This document shows, one piece after another, positions 25,101 to 37,970 of a stretch of DNA of 64,000 nt (its first letter is position 1; every line of letters begins with the position of its first letter). The notes below the pieces were generated by a model, which searched no databases, was not told the DNA's origin, and worked only from the letters and a program-made list of their open reading frames with translations. A program made the position numbers and the translations under genes. The stretch is from positions 6,892,501 to 6,956,500 of the forward strand of contig NC_134770.1 of the NCBI RefSeq assembly GCF_050436995.1, read 5' to 3'. Source of the stretch: Anticarsia gemmatalis (Eukaryota; Arthropoda; Insecta; Lepidoptera; Erebidae).

Positions 25101-25204
25101 TGCATCGAACAGGTGTTGACGTGCTCACAGTTTGAGCACAAACTTGTTATTTAGACGATAATCTGTGCCTTACTTTACTACCCTTTTTTATGAAAGAAAG
25201 ATTC
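22146..25204. other. Non-coding stretch
   Basis: Contains palindromic MITE copy 5 and a small SINE-like remnant near 24500-24560. A 105-codon frame at 22928-23245 is Cys/Tyr/His-rich but includes low-complexity repeats (GCATACTGTGCATA) and has no support. Confidence 0.45.
23575..23696. mobile_element. Palindromic CCCCGGTTTCTGA MITE, copy 5
   Basis: CACCCCAGGTTTCTGAGG to CTCAGAAACCGGGGGT with the intact CATTCAATAGCG stem and a ten-A loop. Confidence 0.75.
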
Positions 25205-25365
25205 TGTTGAAAACTTCGTCCGAAAGAAAAGACTTTCGTGTAAAAATATCCTTCGGGTTATAAGCTATATGTGTACCTAATTTCAACTAAATACGTTCAG
25301 AGGTTTAGGGAAATATATAATAGCAAACATACACATATCCCTAACAATCTAAATTCTAAAATATT
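25205..25365 (+). mobile_element. SINE/RTE-tail-like repeat, decayed
   Basis: Contains ACTTCGTCCGAAAGAAAAG, GGGTTATAAGCTATATGTGT, TAAATACGTTCAGAGGTTTA and AGCAAACATACACATATCC in family order. Confidence 0.4.
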
Positions 25366-26094
25366 TCTGTCTGACAAAAATCGGCTTTTTATTAACTACA
25401 AACTAAAAATTTGGTATTTTCCCCTTGAGGGGTAAGCGGAGTTCAAACAACACCACTTTCTACGATCCTAATTTCCTTTGAATCATTCTTCGCCCCTTCT
25501 TACTTACCTCTCATTCTTACTTACCTCTTACTACTTTTCTTAGTTGTTAAGCATAAGTCTACGTACGAGTGATTTGTGTAGCATCCAAATGCAATTTATA
25601 ACAATTTTAAAGTTTAATTTGTTAACTTCACTGAGTGCCTCTTTAATCATATCTTAACCTACATCTCAAAGATCAACATAGGGTCTTCTCAACATACCAA
25701 ACGAGCAGGTGTCTGTAACTGCCTAAAATAGCCCTCGCACCAAAATTTAATTTAGCTTAACTTTGCCAACACGAACTGTTTGACTTATCAGGGTATCTGG
25801 GTATAATTTTGGGTATTTACCCCGAGTTATCTCGTCAAGTTTTCAATGTAATATCCGGTTGTTTGCGATATCGAACGTTGCGCAAATTGTTTTTAATATT
25901 TTAGGATACTTTAATTCGAGTTATCGGGATAATTTTGTTTGTGTATTGATAATTCTATGTAAGGGTGATAGCATACGCGATGGTTAGTTAGTGGGGGAGA
26001 CTACTATGATTATATTCATTGTAAATAAATACTTGTTGTTTAGTGTCGATCAGTTGTTATTGATGTAACGCACTTATTCATAAAAACTACCTGA

Positions 26095-26290
26095 AAGCGG
26101 ACCTTCTATAGGTAAGCGGTCGCTTGGTAGTACTTCAACTGAGCGTCACCGTACTTCAGAGGGCACGAAAACATTCAGTCCTGATTATTTTCATTAAAGA
26201 GATCAGTCGTTCAATGCTATGTCAAAGGTCTTTGGGGTGCTTGAACAACTTTGACACTAGTTTGACCACCCAGAAGATGATAAGTAGACA
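26095..26290 (+). mobile_element. 5S-SINE family copy, 5' decayed
   Basis: GTACTTCAGAGGGCACGA, GTCAAAGGTCTTTGGGGTG, TTGAACAACTTTGACACTAG and TTTGACCACCCAGAAGATGA follow the family body and tail. The 5S-like head is not recognisable here. Confidence 0.5.
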
Positions 26291-28803
26291 ACAAGTATTT
26301 TAAGTTAAAAAAGCTACTAATATTAATAGGATCTAAAAATAGACCCATTGAAATATACAAGACATCATTTCATTTATATTTATAAAGCAATATCTATAAG
26401 TTCATACCTTATCAATAAAAGCTTCCAAACATTACTAAACGCTACTCTAAGCCTGAACAAAAGCATTAAATTCACCTTAAATTCCTTACAATACAGAACA
26501 ATACCATTTTTAATCTGTACCTCGCGTTTTAAGATTTTATCTCGTACAGTGTGACGACGTTTTCAAAATGGAGTCTCGCAAAATAAAGTTCTTTAATTCC
26601 AGACTGAAGGGTCTCTTGGCATAAAGTGGAAGGTATACTTGGACACTGAATAGTGGGGTTGCCAGGTCGATGTTCTGAAAATCTGTAGGAAGCAACAGAA
26701 GTTTTTTATAGATCATATTTCGTAGTAAATACTTAAGATAAAGTGACTTCGCTTTGGTAACGTTTAACGTATTAAAAAAAAGTAATGTTAAATATATGTT
26801 ATCATAAGATATCTTCCAATCGGGAAAACAAAAATCTAAATTAGTCAATAATTATTCTTCAAGTTTAAAGACCTCAGAGTGGGGGAACAGTACACTTTCG
26901 TAAATTCCTAAATGCTGACAGCGATAGTATTCTATACTCTATAGATCTAACTTTATCAGCTATCCTATAAAGTCACGACCATTATTACCTGGGACGAAAC
27001 ATCACGCATTCCAGGGCAAAAAGTGTGTTCGTATTATACCCGTCTTCTATGACACAATAAACGTGTTGCATACACGAAACGTTTAAAGTTGATTACCCTA
27101 TGTTGATCTGATTAAAGATTACATTAGAAAACTGTCTATCTGTTGACACCAGTAAGTTATACAATTAGTCGACACTTTGGCAGTTAAAAAATAAATTATT
27201 TTTCTCTATTTCCCTTTTTATCCTTTCTCCCACAGTGTGGTGTGCATCACTCCTTAGTACGTTGAATCTAGGACATCGCCCGGCCGCTCCAATTCTGCAC
27301 CGATGCAGCGTTTAATTTCCGCCCCCAATGCGTTTCGTATTTAATACTAAATGCTAGTAATGCTACCCGTATTATTTACGTATAGTTTATATTTGAGGGT
27401 GAACTAACTCCTTGTTAGACAATAGAACGATTTAATTAAGTTTATCGGCGATTCAAAGAATAATTTGCTTTTGTAATATTACTGACTGTAATACTACCTA
27501 TGTGCTTTGAAAGGTAAGGTGGTCAGGTAAGGTCGGTACCTTACCTGAACACCTTACCATACTGGTGTTTTCTAATTTATATATTAGAATATTTCTTAAT
27601 AGTAGCCCAAAGCTGTGCCCAAAGTTTGGTAACGTGCCCGCTACATATGACTATTAGCTTGCCTCCTTTTACATGGAACTATACAGAAATTATACACTTT
27701 TGGGGATAACTCAAAGAGGAAAGGTAGAAGAGCGAGGTGGGCCAGATATTGCTAGTAGATAATTTTCAAATAAAAAATCTGTCCTATATAAGCACATTAC
27801 TACTTAACTGAAGACTTAGTATTTTAGGCAGTAAAGCAACAACTCGGGAGACATTTCAAAGCTTTTTTTTTTTCAATCATTTCCTTGTCTCTGAATACAA
27901 GATCATTCTCACGAAAAATACCTTCAAATGTCAACTATCAAATGATGTAATCATATCACAATCTAAGTAAGGTAATCTAAAGATTCCTGTACAATTACGT
28001 CAATGTTGTTTGTTTATGTTAAGTGAACACTAGACACTGGTACTGGTAGGCATCAGATTCCGATCACACAACAAAACATTTGAAACTAATGTAAATAATC
28101 ATGCTAACGTTTATGCAAATAACATTACATCGTATTGTTTCTACATATATAGAATTACGTGTGTCCCATAGGTAAAGATATTGTATTTATTCTTATTTCT
28201 AGACTTCAGTCAGTAGGTAGTCAGTTAAACTTCACCTAGCGGGTAAACTAGAAGGAAAGTCAGGATACTTTGGCATGGTCTTTGAGTGACTACATTGCTT
28301 TGCAGCAAAAAATTGACAGAATTACCTTTACAGCAGTTTCTTATGTGATATTTTTCCCATTGATAAAATGATGGGCATTCAAATATTTATATTCCCTTTT
28401 ATTTCGGAAGTTTTAAAGATTTAGAGCATGGGCATGTTGTTTTAATTTGTTATTTGGTTGTTCATCCTCTGAAATATGACTTAGTATTTGCGAAATAGAA
28501 GTTAATCTTGGAATGAAACATACCACGAAAAAATAACCAATATACCTCCTCAGGCTTAATGCTGGACAAAGGAGTATGACTTAAACAGTGATTAACACAA
28601 AAACCTTGAATTTACAACTCCCGATGATGAAATTATCTCGCTAGATCACTTCGTGTGAGTAATTATGTATTAACAATCTTAAATTCTTCGCGTTCGCAAG
28701 ATTGTACGAGATTGCACATTTGTGTGAATCATATAACATTCTTAGAAGACAGTAGCGGATCTTTACAACTTGTCTATTCTTTGTTCGTCAGAGAATTATG
28801 GAG
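26291..28803. other. Non-coding stretch
   Basis: Only the hairpin at 27513 stands out. 27275-27335 is more GC-rich (CGCCCGGCCGCTCC) without an identifiable feature. Confidence 0.45.
27513..27558. repeat. 46-bp near-perfect hairpin
   Basis: GGTAAGGTGGTCAGGTAAGG continues into its own complement around CGGT, with one mismatch in a 21-bp stem. The half-unit GGTAAGGT itself repeats within each arm. Confidence 0.7.
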
Positions 28804-29009
28804 TACTAGCTTCCGCATGCGACTTCGTCCGCGTGAAAACGTTTTCCATGGTATAAAGTCCTATGTGTTTATCTAGGTTATGAATTATCTGTGTACCAAA
28901 TTGGATTATAATCCGTTCAGTAGTATTTTCGTGAAAGAATAGCAAACATACCATCAAAACATACCATACATCTACCCTTAGAAACTTTTGTGTTTGTAAT
29001 ATTAATAGC
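28804..29009 (+). mobile_element. SINE/RTE-tail-like repeat (ACTAGCTTCCGC type)
   Basis: TACTAGCTTCCGCATGCGAC, CTATGTGTTTATCTAGGTTA, TAATCCGTTCAGTAGTATTT and a tail GTTTGTAATATTAATAG. Blocks typical of this lepidopteran family. Confidence 0.55.
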
Positions 29010-29659
29010 ATCGGAGTATTGATCTAATTAACCATGTTTTGCCGTTTACTTATTCGTTCTTAATGAAAACTATCGTAGAACTCACTAGCTAACTAAAATT
29101 GAATCGTATGAGAGTACTACTACTACTAATCGTATGGTTAGTGGTCGAGTTAAGTATAGGCTTAGAATCCTAAAAGCTTTTTAATATATAGAGATGTTAG
29201 GTCTAAGTTATCTTATAGATTATCGTAAAGTTAAGCTAGTCTTTCGAAATCCACTGGATCACTGCCTAAAATGCTCAAAAGAAAGTGAAGCATTGTATCC
29301 TACTTATTACTCTATATTTACTTAATTATTAATCGTAATGACAAACAATTGCGAGGCAACGGAAGTTAAAGAAACAGGCTTTATAACCACGCCTTTACCT
29401 AAATAAAGAAAGATATCGAAATATTATAGACATTATTTCCTTTATGAAAGGTCACCGGAAGTCATACAGTTCAATACGTCCCCTATCAATAAAATCAAAC
29501 GACCCACATAATTGGACAACAAAAACATAACCATTAAAATATCTAATTAAATCTAAAAAGTATCATATCTACAATGAACAATACCTCATTATAACGACTA
29601 TGGTATAACCCGGGTAAATTGAGAAGTATACTTGTTAATAAGAATGCACAGGCTATCAT

Positions 29660-30010
29660 CAGCCTAGCCTTTCTTCCAACTATGTTGGAGTCGGCTGCCA
29701 GTCTCACCGGATAGAGCTGAATGTCAGTATTTTATATAGAGCGTCTGTCTATCTGACCTCTACAACCCAGTTACCTGGGTTATAACACGATACCCCGCAG
29801 TAAGACTGGTTGTCAGACCTTCAAGCTTCTGACTAGTGATAACGAATGTCAATGATCTATGAAAATGGCAGCTGGGTCCCATAATTTAACGTGCCTTCCG
29901 AAACAATACAGGACCTTAACATGCCTAACAATACTAGATATTTAACGATTTTAAGCTCTCCTGACTTGTACGTGCGGACAGTCAGCCCGTGACCATGGTC
30001 GATGTAATTC
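29660..30010 (+). repeat. 'ACTATGTTGGAGTCGGCT' interspersed repeat, copy 2
   Basis: CCTAGCCTTTCTTCCAACTA, GGCTGCCAGTCTCACCGGAT, AACACGATACCCCGCAG, TTTAACGTGCCTTCCGAAAC. A further fragment with GGGTTATAACACGATACCCC lies at 30300-30350. Confidence 0.6.
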
Positions 30011-30087
30011 GTTCGAAACGTCTAGTAAACAAATAAGGTATTCTAACCTTTAATTTTCAATCGCGTCTAAGACTCGTTACATTATAA

Positions 30088-30290
30088 TATTACTGGCTAA
30101 CCCGGCAAACGCTGTTCTGACATATACATTTTAAAAAAATAGTGTCACTAATGGGTATGAAAAATAGATGTTGGCCAATTCTCAGACCTACTCAATATGC
30201 TCACAAAATTTCATGAGAATCGGTCCAGCCGTTTCGGAGGAGTACGGTAACTAACATTGTGACATGGAAATTTTATGAAAAGAAGAATAC
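30088..30290 (+). mobile_element. 'TTTCATGAGAATCGGTC' interspersed repeat, copy 1
   Basis: CTGGCTAACCCGGCAAACGC at the start; TATGCTCACAAAATTTCATG and GAATCGGTCCAGCCGTTTCG in the middle; ends near GAAAATTTTATG. A second copy is at 60525-60700. Confidence 0.6.
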
Positions 30291-33200
30291 TAGACTTATA
30301 ACCTGGGTTATAACACGATACCCCTCGGCGTCAAGACTGCTTGTCAGACTGGATGCACAAGCGCATGTGGTTTTTTATTTGGGTGGGTAATACCGAATTG
30401 TGGTACAATGATGTCCGGACGGATGAGTCTATTAAATCATATGTGGTCAGGGCCCCTAACTGTAAATGTGTGGCGTAATGTTATAAGAGATAGCGACTTT
30501 TATCTAATTATTAGTTAATGAGCCTACTCATACTTTAAAGGATATTAATAGAATTTTTATTATAAGAAGGGAGAATGTACTGATTAGTATTGTAGTTTTG
30601 ATAGTGTATGTATTAATCAAAAAATTGTTCTTCAGTCTCAAATTAAGGAAAATTACTTTAGTAAATAATATCAAACTCAATTAACCAATTAATTTAATCA
30701 AAGCGGGAAACAGCCTATACATTTTTTATTCAAACACATTACAAGGAAATAACTAATGCTTTATAGAGTACACAGAGTACACCAGACCCGAAACCACTAT
30801 AAGAACCAAATGCATGATCGCTTACAATATTGGGCAATAATTTCTAATGATAATATTCTCGCTATCTCTTGTACCTAACTCCACACTTAATTGCTCAGCT
30901 GCGAGCATCGAACGGTGGCAGCTAAAAAATTGGCCAAGCGTGGTGCCGCGGCGCTACGTGTCGTGCTAATAACTACATCATTATTTTGTACAGATTTTAT
31001 CTCATTATACTTACTTGATTAGTCTAAGTAGAGTAAAGATATAGCAATAAAACTCAACGTTTGAAGAAGTAATGTAGTACCTGAATGATATAAAACTAAA
31101 AAAATGTAGATTGAATTTATTATAGGTAATTTTTACTTGGTCTAACGGTGAAGTAAGATATCGCGATGGATCCTCGGATAAATAAGTAAATAAAATAAAT
31201 TGAAGTTTAAATAAGTTCTTTAACACACTTTTTGAGGGCATGCAAAAATCCTAACAAGAACATATCCTTGCCCAGCAGTGGGATAACCATCAGCTAATAA
31301 AAAAATCAATTAATATTGTTGACCTACATTTATACATTTTTTATTCATCCCAGATCTTCAATGATCACCATGTCAAGCATAAAGATCGGTTCAGCGAGTT
31401 TATTCGTAAAGGCGTAACAGACAGACACTCAATCGCATTTACAAAAGAAAACCAGGCTCCATTTAATGACACTAAGTATTTAAAGTCAACTTTTATCAAA
31501 AAAACTCCTATTCATGACTTTTAATGAATAAAGGAAACTCCAATTTTCCCGGCATCCTTTCAGGCGACCTACGGACATCCTGTCTGAGGAAAAAAGTACC
31601 AGAAATTACCTGAAACTGTATACAAAGCAATGAGCTTAATTTATTCTATTCTATTAATATTTAGCCTACTCTACAAGGCATTTTTCTATTAAAAACTAAT
31701 TTGAAAGAACCTAATTCGACGCGGGCCGGTAACGAAATAAAATTTTAATTAATGGTTTGTTAATGAAATTATATTTTGTTTCGTTAGCACGTCTTTTACG
31801 AAATTTTACTTGAGGCTTTTTAAATACCAGTTAAAATGAAAGAAAATCCTTTAACTTTTTTTCGTGGCGTAAAGACCTACGCTAATTAAAAGTTGGCGGC
31901 CGAAATACTCTGGTTTTCTTTTCTTTTACGAGTGAAAAGTACGAGTGTTTTAATTATACGTTTACTTGCATCCTTTTCCTTTGTAGTTTTTAGAGAAAAT
32001 CTTCCAAAAAACAAAGCATACTATATATTAAGAAGACATGTTTTACAGCTAATTGAACAAGTTTCTATACATGGACTGGTTTATCAAAGCTATGTATTTT
32101 TTGACAAAAATCATTCTATAAGACTGACTGGATTTATAGTCCGTATAGGATGACTAGTGTATATACGACTGCCAGATCATGAGGTTTAGGACAACCATTG
32201 ATTCCCGGGCAATAATCTCATCCCCTACTACGAAGCAATAATTGTAAACGGCGAACTATTTCGACTATGCATTTCTATTTTATATAAAACAGTCGTAGTA
32301 ATACAAATGCAAGTATGTATCAAAGCAAAAAAACTAACTCCAGCTAAAACATAAAAAACTACAATCTACAATGAAAACAAACACGTACCTATTTTTTACA
32401 AACCACAATTGTAACGGTACACAAGCAAAAAGTGCAACAAAATACCTATTACATTCGTACAAAAAGAACCTACCCACATCATCTATCATGGGAACAATGC
32501 TAGCCGACTGGTGAAAGAAGGGTAATGTTTTTTACTGACCTGATGTCTGTCTCTTTATGTATGGAGCTGTATTATGTGATTAATGAACTGCATTGTAATT
32601 AGAGCTCTCGAGTCTTGGGCTACAATTATTGTGAGTGAATTTGCAAATATGCTTTCTTGAGACGTGAAAACAGAATATGGATTATGGTTCTTTTACAAGA
32701 TTATGACTGGTTTTCCTTGGAGATGCATGTTTTTTTCGATCTCAAAGCTTAGTGTAATGTCATTTTAAGTTATTCATAAACATCGTGAAAATATTTCAGA
32801 GAGAATGCCGTAAAATGTTGAAATATGAGAATAGGATCGTATTTTTTACAGACGTTATGAAAATTACAGAGATTTATCCTGTGCAGCTCAACCCGTCCCC
32901 AAAAGGGATGTTACAGATAACTGGAATTAATTTTTTTTTGTAAATTAACTACGAGACAAGGAAGACAGCACTCTTATAACTCTACTTACTTTGGAACGTT
33001 AAAATCCAACTATGATTGTGGGAAGAGTAACTACAACAACGTACCTAAGCAATTCACGAAAGCAAAAAAATCTGCTCAATTCTTTGGTCTCCACCTACCA
33101 CAACAGGAAAATGAAAAATAAAGAGATTGTCTAACAAAATACGCTCAAGCACCACATTTCCTCAAGCAACACAAATCCCACAAATATCTCTAGTCTCGGA

Positions 33201-33424
33201 ATCCAATAAAGCCATTACAAGACTTCCCGGTGCAAGGAATGTGCAGTGGGAATGCGCCTACGTTCATCATCCATACATCAACGTCATCCGTCACGCTATG
33301 CTGCTATGCTACAGGCGACAACGCGACAAATTGTTTGTTAAACGTCTGTTTTGTTGCACGACAGATCGTGGGTTTAGTGGTCATTACATTGTAGAAGAAA
33401 GTTGCAGCAAAAGTAGGTACCTAT

Positions 33425-33560
33425 ACAAATACGAAGAACTAATGGATGTAACAGAAAAGATTATATTTCTTGATTTCGATCTTGGATACATACACAAATA
33501 CGAGGGACTTTAAATGGACGCAGCAGACAAGATTCTGTTTACCGATTTCTTGCTTGTTTT
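33425..33560 (+). repeat. Tandem duplication with 69-bp period
   Basis: ACAAATACGAAGAACTAATG at 33425 is repeated as ACAAATACGAGGGACTTTAA at 33494. About two thirds of bases agree over the unit. Period equals 23 codons, but the second unit carries a stop (TAA), so no protein function is claimed. Confidence 0.55.
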
Positions 33561-33740
33561 TGATTCCATTGGGCATATATTTTAAACCTCTGGGCATAAA
33601 TTTACAACATTTTTAGCAATAGATATGGCGAGTGCTGAGAAATCTGAATTACACTTCTTAACCCGGGCTACGCAGTCTGCAGAAGCATTGGGAGTAAGAA
33701 GCACACAGACGACACCTATTTATTTTAAGTTAAACCCTCT

Positions 33741-33872
33741 TCGAGCCACTCAAAAAGTATAATAGGCAACTCCAAAAGCCGTCGTCTATGGGCCTTGAAA
33801 TCGACAGGTTAATATTATTATGTATATCAATCCTCGAGCAACTCAAAAAGTATGGATGGAAGCTCCAAAAGC
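33741..33872 (+). repeat. Local direct duplication, about 40 bp
   Basis: TCGAGCCACTCAAAAAGTAT...CTCCAAAAGC (33741-33779) recurs as TCGAGCAACTCAAAAAGTAT...CTCCAAAAGC (33834-33872), 93 bp apart. Confidence 0.65.
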
Positions 33873-35501
33873 TATATTTAACCTCAGCTGTTTTTAATCA
33901 ACAGCTAATGTAAGGTATCAATACAATAACCTCCGGATATGCTACCTAATCGGTCGATACAAAAACAAACCCCCCACAAAGGTCCTAAATAGAGATGCAC
34001 GTACAATATTTGCATACTACAATGTCTACAATGCTGTCACAATCGTTTATTTTTAGGTACAGAAATATATTAAGGTGCTAAGCTTAGACCCACGGCTTTG
34101 AGTACAATATATTATTTTAGAAAAATTAAACAGATTTTTATGAAACATAACTTGTGTATGTATTGCTATATATCTTTGTATGTCTGTATGTAGCAACAAT
34201 ACGTAACATTTCTTGCCTACGTCTTTTGTGTTTATTTTGCACTCTACACAGAGGCTAGTTGTTATAATCAGGTGCCCAAATTCAATAAGCACGTACGGTA
34301 AACGGTAAAATTGCGGAAATAAAAAACAATGTTCTAACTTAACACACATTTTACTCTAAACACAACAAACCGGTTTCCCATCTTATTACCATCGGAGGCA
34401 AGAGTTGCTTACCAACAATCGGTAAGTGCACTTTTAACAAAGGGACGGTAATATTATAATAAATTGATGACAATAGTACGTGTCACACACATCAAATGAG
34501 ACAGGAAACGCCGCGGTATGCGCATATATACTAGCATTGTTCCGGCTAAATTGGGCATAAGGTTTAGATCGATAGTGACGTCATACGCTCAGAAATAAAG
34601 TTTGGACTATCTTATCTTAATAGTGGGTAGAATAAATTGGATGATTTTATTGTTTTGATGGTATTGGACGATAGGGCTGCGTCTCATTGTAACTGCCCGT
34701 TTAGTACCTACTACTTTCCTAGAACGTCCAGACACAGGTCTCCTAGTCCTAGTCCTATAGTCTTAGACACTAGTACTACACTATTTAACCGAATTGAGAG
34801 TGAACTACTGAAATGTATAACAATTTGACGCTTGAAAGAATTGCTAGCGATTTTCTCTTAACGTAAAAGCAAAGGTGATAATTAATAATACAGACACAAA
34901 TCAAAAATTTAAGAATTGCAACCTTAATTTGGCATGAAATCGCTTTTAACCCCAAAACTGTAAATATGTTTCTACCAACTAATTATCCGAAAACAATTAG
35001 GTATACCTAGAAAGTTTGTAACTCCATACCAAATCATTGAGCGAAAGGCCTAAATAAGTTGTGTATTCTTGCACATTGCAGTACTAAAAAAGACATCGTT
35101 TTAATGGAGAATCATTCGTCAGGAATGCAAAATAACGAGTGGAAGTAACGGTGACGCATACAACTTATAAAAGGCACAAATCGAAAGCTCTCGACGGAAA
35201 TAACTGGCGGTCCGATTAATCGACTATCGCAAAAAGCTTCGCTAAAGCTTATATTAAGCTCTTAGTAACAAGTTTGGAAGTTATGTTCGGCAAAGTTTTC
35301 TGCCAGATACTGAAATTCCGTTGTCAATAATCTACCGCTAGTTAGAGATAGGACTACGGTTTACTTGTCTAAGTTGTTACCTTAATCCCTACTGGACTTA
35401 ATACTTAACTAAAATGTCTATCTAGAAACCTGAGGTCATTGTTTAATACCTAGAGTGAATTTCCTTAACTTTCCGATAATTTTCGACCAGCCCAGTAATC
35501 T

Positions 35502-35760
35502 TCTATACTAATATTATAAAGCTGAAGAGTTTGTTTGTTTGTTTGTTTGTTTGAACGCGCTAATCTCAGGAACTACTGGTCCGATTTGAAAAATTCTTTC
35601 GGTGTTAGATAGGCCATTTACCGAGGAAGGCTATAGGCTATATAACATCACGCTACGGCCATTAGGAGCGGAGTAGCAACGTAAAATGTTACAAAAACGG
35701 GGAAAATTATGACCCATTCTCTCTTCGGTGACGCAAGCGAAGTTGCGCGGGTCAGCTAGT
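35502..35760 (-). mobile_element. (GTTT)n-tailed retroelement-like repeat, copy 5
   Basis: Full-length complement copy, TCTATACTAATATTATAAAG to GCGCGGGTCAGCTAGT, with four GTTT units. Confidence 0.75.
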
Positions 35761-36099
35761 CTTAGATAATTAAAGTTCTTTCTGGTAAAAGTAACTCAAT
35801 TGTCTATCTCTTTTATTACTGAACTATAACTGAAACGAATTATACAAAATGGTACATCGACAGTTTACAAACGAGTGAATTACATAGGTATCATTATTTA
35901 CCACCACTTACCAAGTGTGAGAAGCCGCCAGCAAAACCTAATATATCATAAACGTTCATTACTTTCTCTGCCTACCCCCTCGCACATACTGACATAGTTA
36001 CGTAACTGTTCAGTGCTCTGAGCGTACATTACATTATATTACACAGTACACTCATGTACAAAATAAATACACCTCCGAATAACTAGAAACTGCATGTTT

Positions 36100-36217
36100 T
36101 ACCCCCGGTTTCTGAGTAAATTTAGTGGTAGTTTATCTATTCAATAGCGTTTTTTTATGAGTTGAAACGCTATTGAATAGATAAACTAGCGCTTAATGTA
36201 CTCAGAAACCGAGAGTT
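36100..36217. mobile_element. Palindromic CCCCGGTTTCTGA MITE, copy 6
   Basis: TACCCCCGGTTTCTGAG to CTCAGAAACCGAGAGTTA; the loop (TTTTTTATGAGTTGAAA) is inverted relative to the other copies, so this copy is either inserted in the opposite orientation or flipped. Confidence 0.75.
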
Positions 36218-37659
36218 AAACGTTAGCACAGTTTTTGTTTAGGTACAAATGTTTTATGTGTATGGCTTTTTTACGAGCTATAGGAAACCACAGAACGGAC
36301 TATGTAGTAACTAAAGTTTAATAGCGAAAGTAAGGTGGATTCGAAGACTATTTTATTAATGAGTACAGATGTACACATGAACGTATACATAACGAAACGT
36401 ATTGAATAATTTAATTAAGAAAAATCAAGAAAGTTTTCTTACTTAAAAGACTCTTCAGCAAAAGTTGCGGAGTATATATATTTTTATATATAATATAATC
36501 GAGTCTACGACCATTAGTTGCAGTGACAGCTACAAAGAGCACTGCCCTACATACACCAACCTCTATCCACTTAATATTATGCTCTCCAGAAACTTTCAAC
36601 GCAGATCCAAACGATGGACAGAACAATCCCAAGCTCTGACATAGTGGTAAAAGCTGTCATACCTTCTTCATCCTAGCATCCTACAGTAACTAACCCATCC
36701 TTTTCATCCCAACACACATCTACTTCCGACCTCCAAAGGTCACAGACCCTAAAAGACCTAATTTCAGCACAAATACCGCAAAACATTTTTGTTTGTGTAC
36801 CCGCGTTCTAAAAATAGAAGCTACCCTGTACGTAGGCGTCATACATATTCACGGATGTACGTGAAACAAGTTTAATGGGAACACAACCCCTAAGGGGATA
36901 CGGTTCACTGAATTAAAGGAAGGGCGTGGATAGATAGTATGTCGTTTGATTAATTTCCGAGTTCTGGTGACCTGAATTTTTTAAATTTAATTCTTGTTTG
37001 GCTATTTCCCTGATGTAAGCAAAGGTGAAGTAATAGTTATACTTTAAACCCTGCTAAGTAAGTAGGTATTTATGCTTTTATTTTGAAATGTGAAAAAGAC
37101 CAGAAATAATAAAGTCATCATAATAATAAATATTTTGATAACGTTTAAAGAATATATTTTTACGGCATTAGACTGAATTTGTGATGATAGCCAACGGAGA
37201 GTTGCGTGTGGGAGGAGGCCAATGCCCAGCAAAGTGGCTACTCAACGAACCTACTCAGGTAAGTAAGACTATGTTTGAATCCTACGAAAATAAATACGAA
37301 TTATTTGTCTATCTAGTAATACATTTTAATTTTAAAAAAATGCGAAAGCGGGCATTTTGTGGCAAAAAAAAATGTGTAAAATTCTGCCGCAGACAGCTAC
37401 AAAATAAAAACTACAAGAAGAATAAACCTTTTAAAAGTATTTTTTGTTTGTCTGTACATCACAATATAGGGAACTCGCACACGGATGTTCTAGTTTGCAA
37501 TTGATATCGGCGCGGGCGCATTCTTGATCGCATTAGTGCAAAGGGCAATGAGATAATCGACATAGTCAATGAACTTGTTTTGATTACAACGAACGTAAAC
37601 ACATATTGTTATATTTACGTATTGTTACGTAAACTACGTAAGTTCACCACGTAAAACGT

Positions 37660-37775
37660 TAAGGTCGCCACGCCGCTACCATTGCGTTCGTTCGATTCCC
37701 ACACGGAACAATTGTTTTGGGTCTGGTTGTGCTTTGTGTCCGTTGTTTGCATGTTTGTAAAAGTCCCCGCGACAC
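37660..37775 (+). mobile_element. tRNA-derived SINE copy
   Basis: GTTCGATTCCCACACGGAAC followed by TCTGGTTGTGCTTTGTGTCC and GTTTGCATGTTTGTAAAAG; same body as 47433-47583, with a decayed A box. Confidence 0.55.
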
Positions 37776-37894
37776 AAGAGCAATTCTTAGTGCGGGAGTT
37801 ATCTTTAATAAAAATACATAATAATATCATTATGATTGTTTTACACGAAGGAGTAGGCAGGCATGTTTCGTCATTAACATTGTTAGTCCCATGT

Positions 37895-37970
37895 AATACG
37901 TACAGTGACAGCCGAGTGGTTCAGGCGTCTTCAACCTACCCTAGTGATCTACGGTTCGAAGCTAAAACCA
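37895..37970 (+). mobile_element. tRNA-like SINE head remnant
   Basis: GACAGCCGAGTGGTTCAGGC resembles a tRNA A box, and GGTTCGAAGC, 45 bp later, a damaged B box. It cannot be folded into a complete tRNA, so I read it as SINE-derived. Confidence 0.4.

Larger units (their letters stand above)
30351..35501. other. Non-coding stretch with local duplications
   Basis: No gene supported. A 128-codon frame at 33127-33513 starts at a non-ATG codon (TTG at 33127) and overlaps the 69-bp tandem duplication; I do not recognise it. A 'CCCAGCAGTGGGATAA' repeat fragment lies at 31272-31290. Confidence 0.45.

Noticed and set aside
33127..33513. 128-codon open frame as a gene
   Set aside because: No recognisable domain, no ATG at its first codon, overlaps a tandem duplication, and the codon use is not distinct from the surroundings.
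37895..37970. A functional tRNA gene
   Set aside because: A- and B-box-like sequences are present but acceptor and anticodon stems do not pair.
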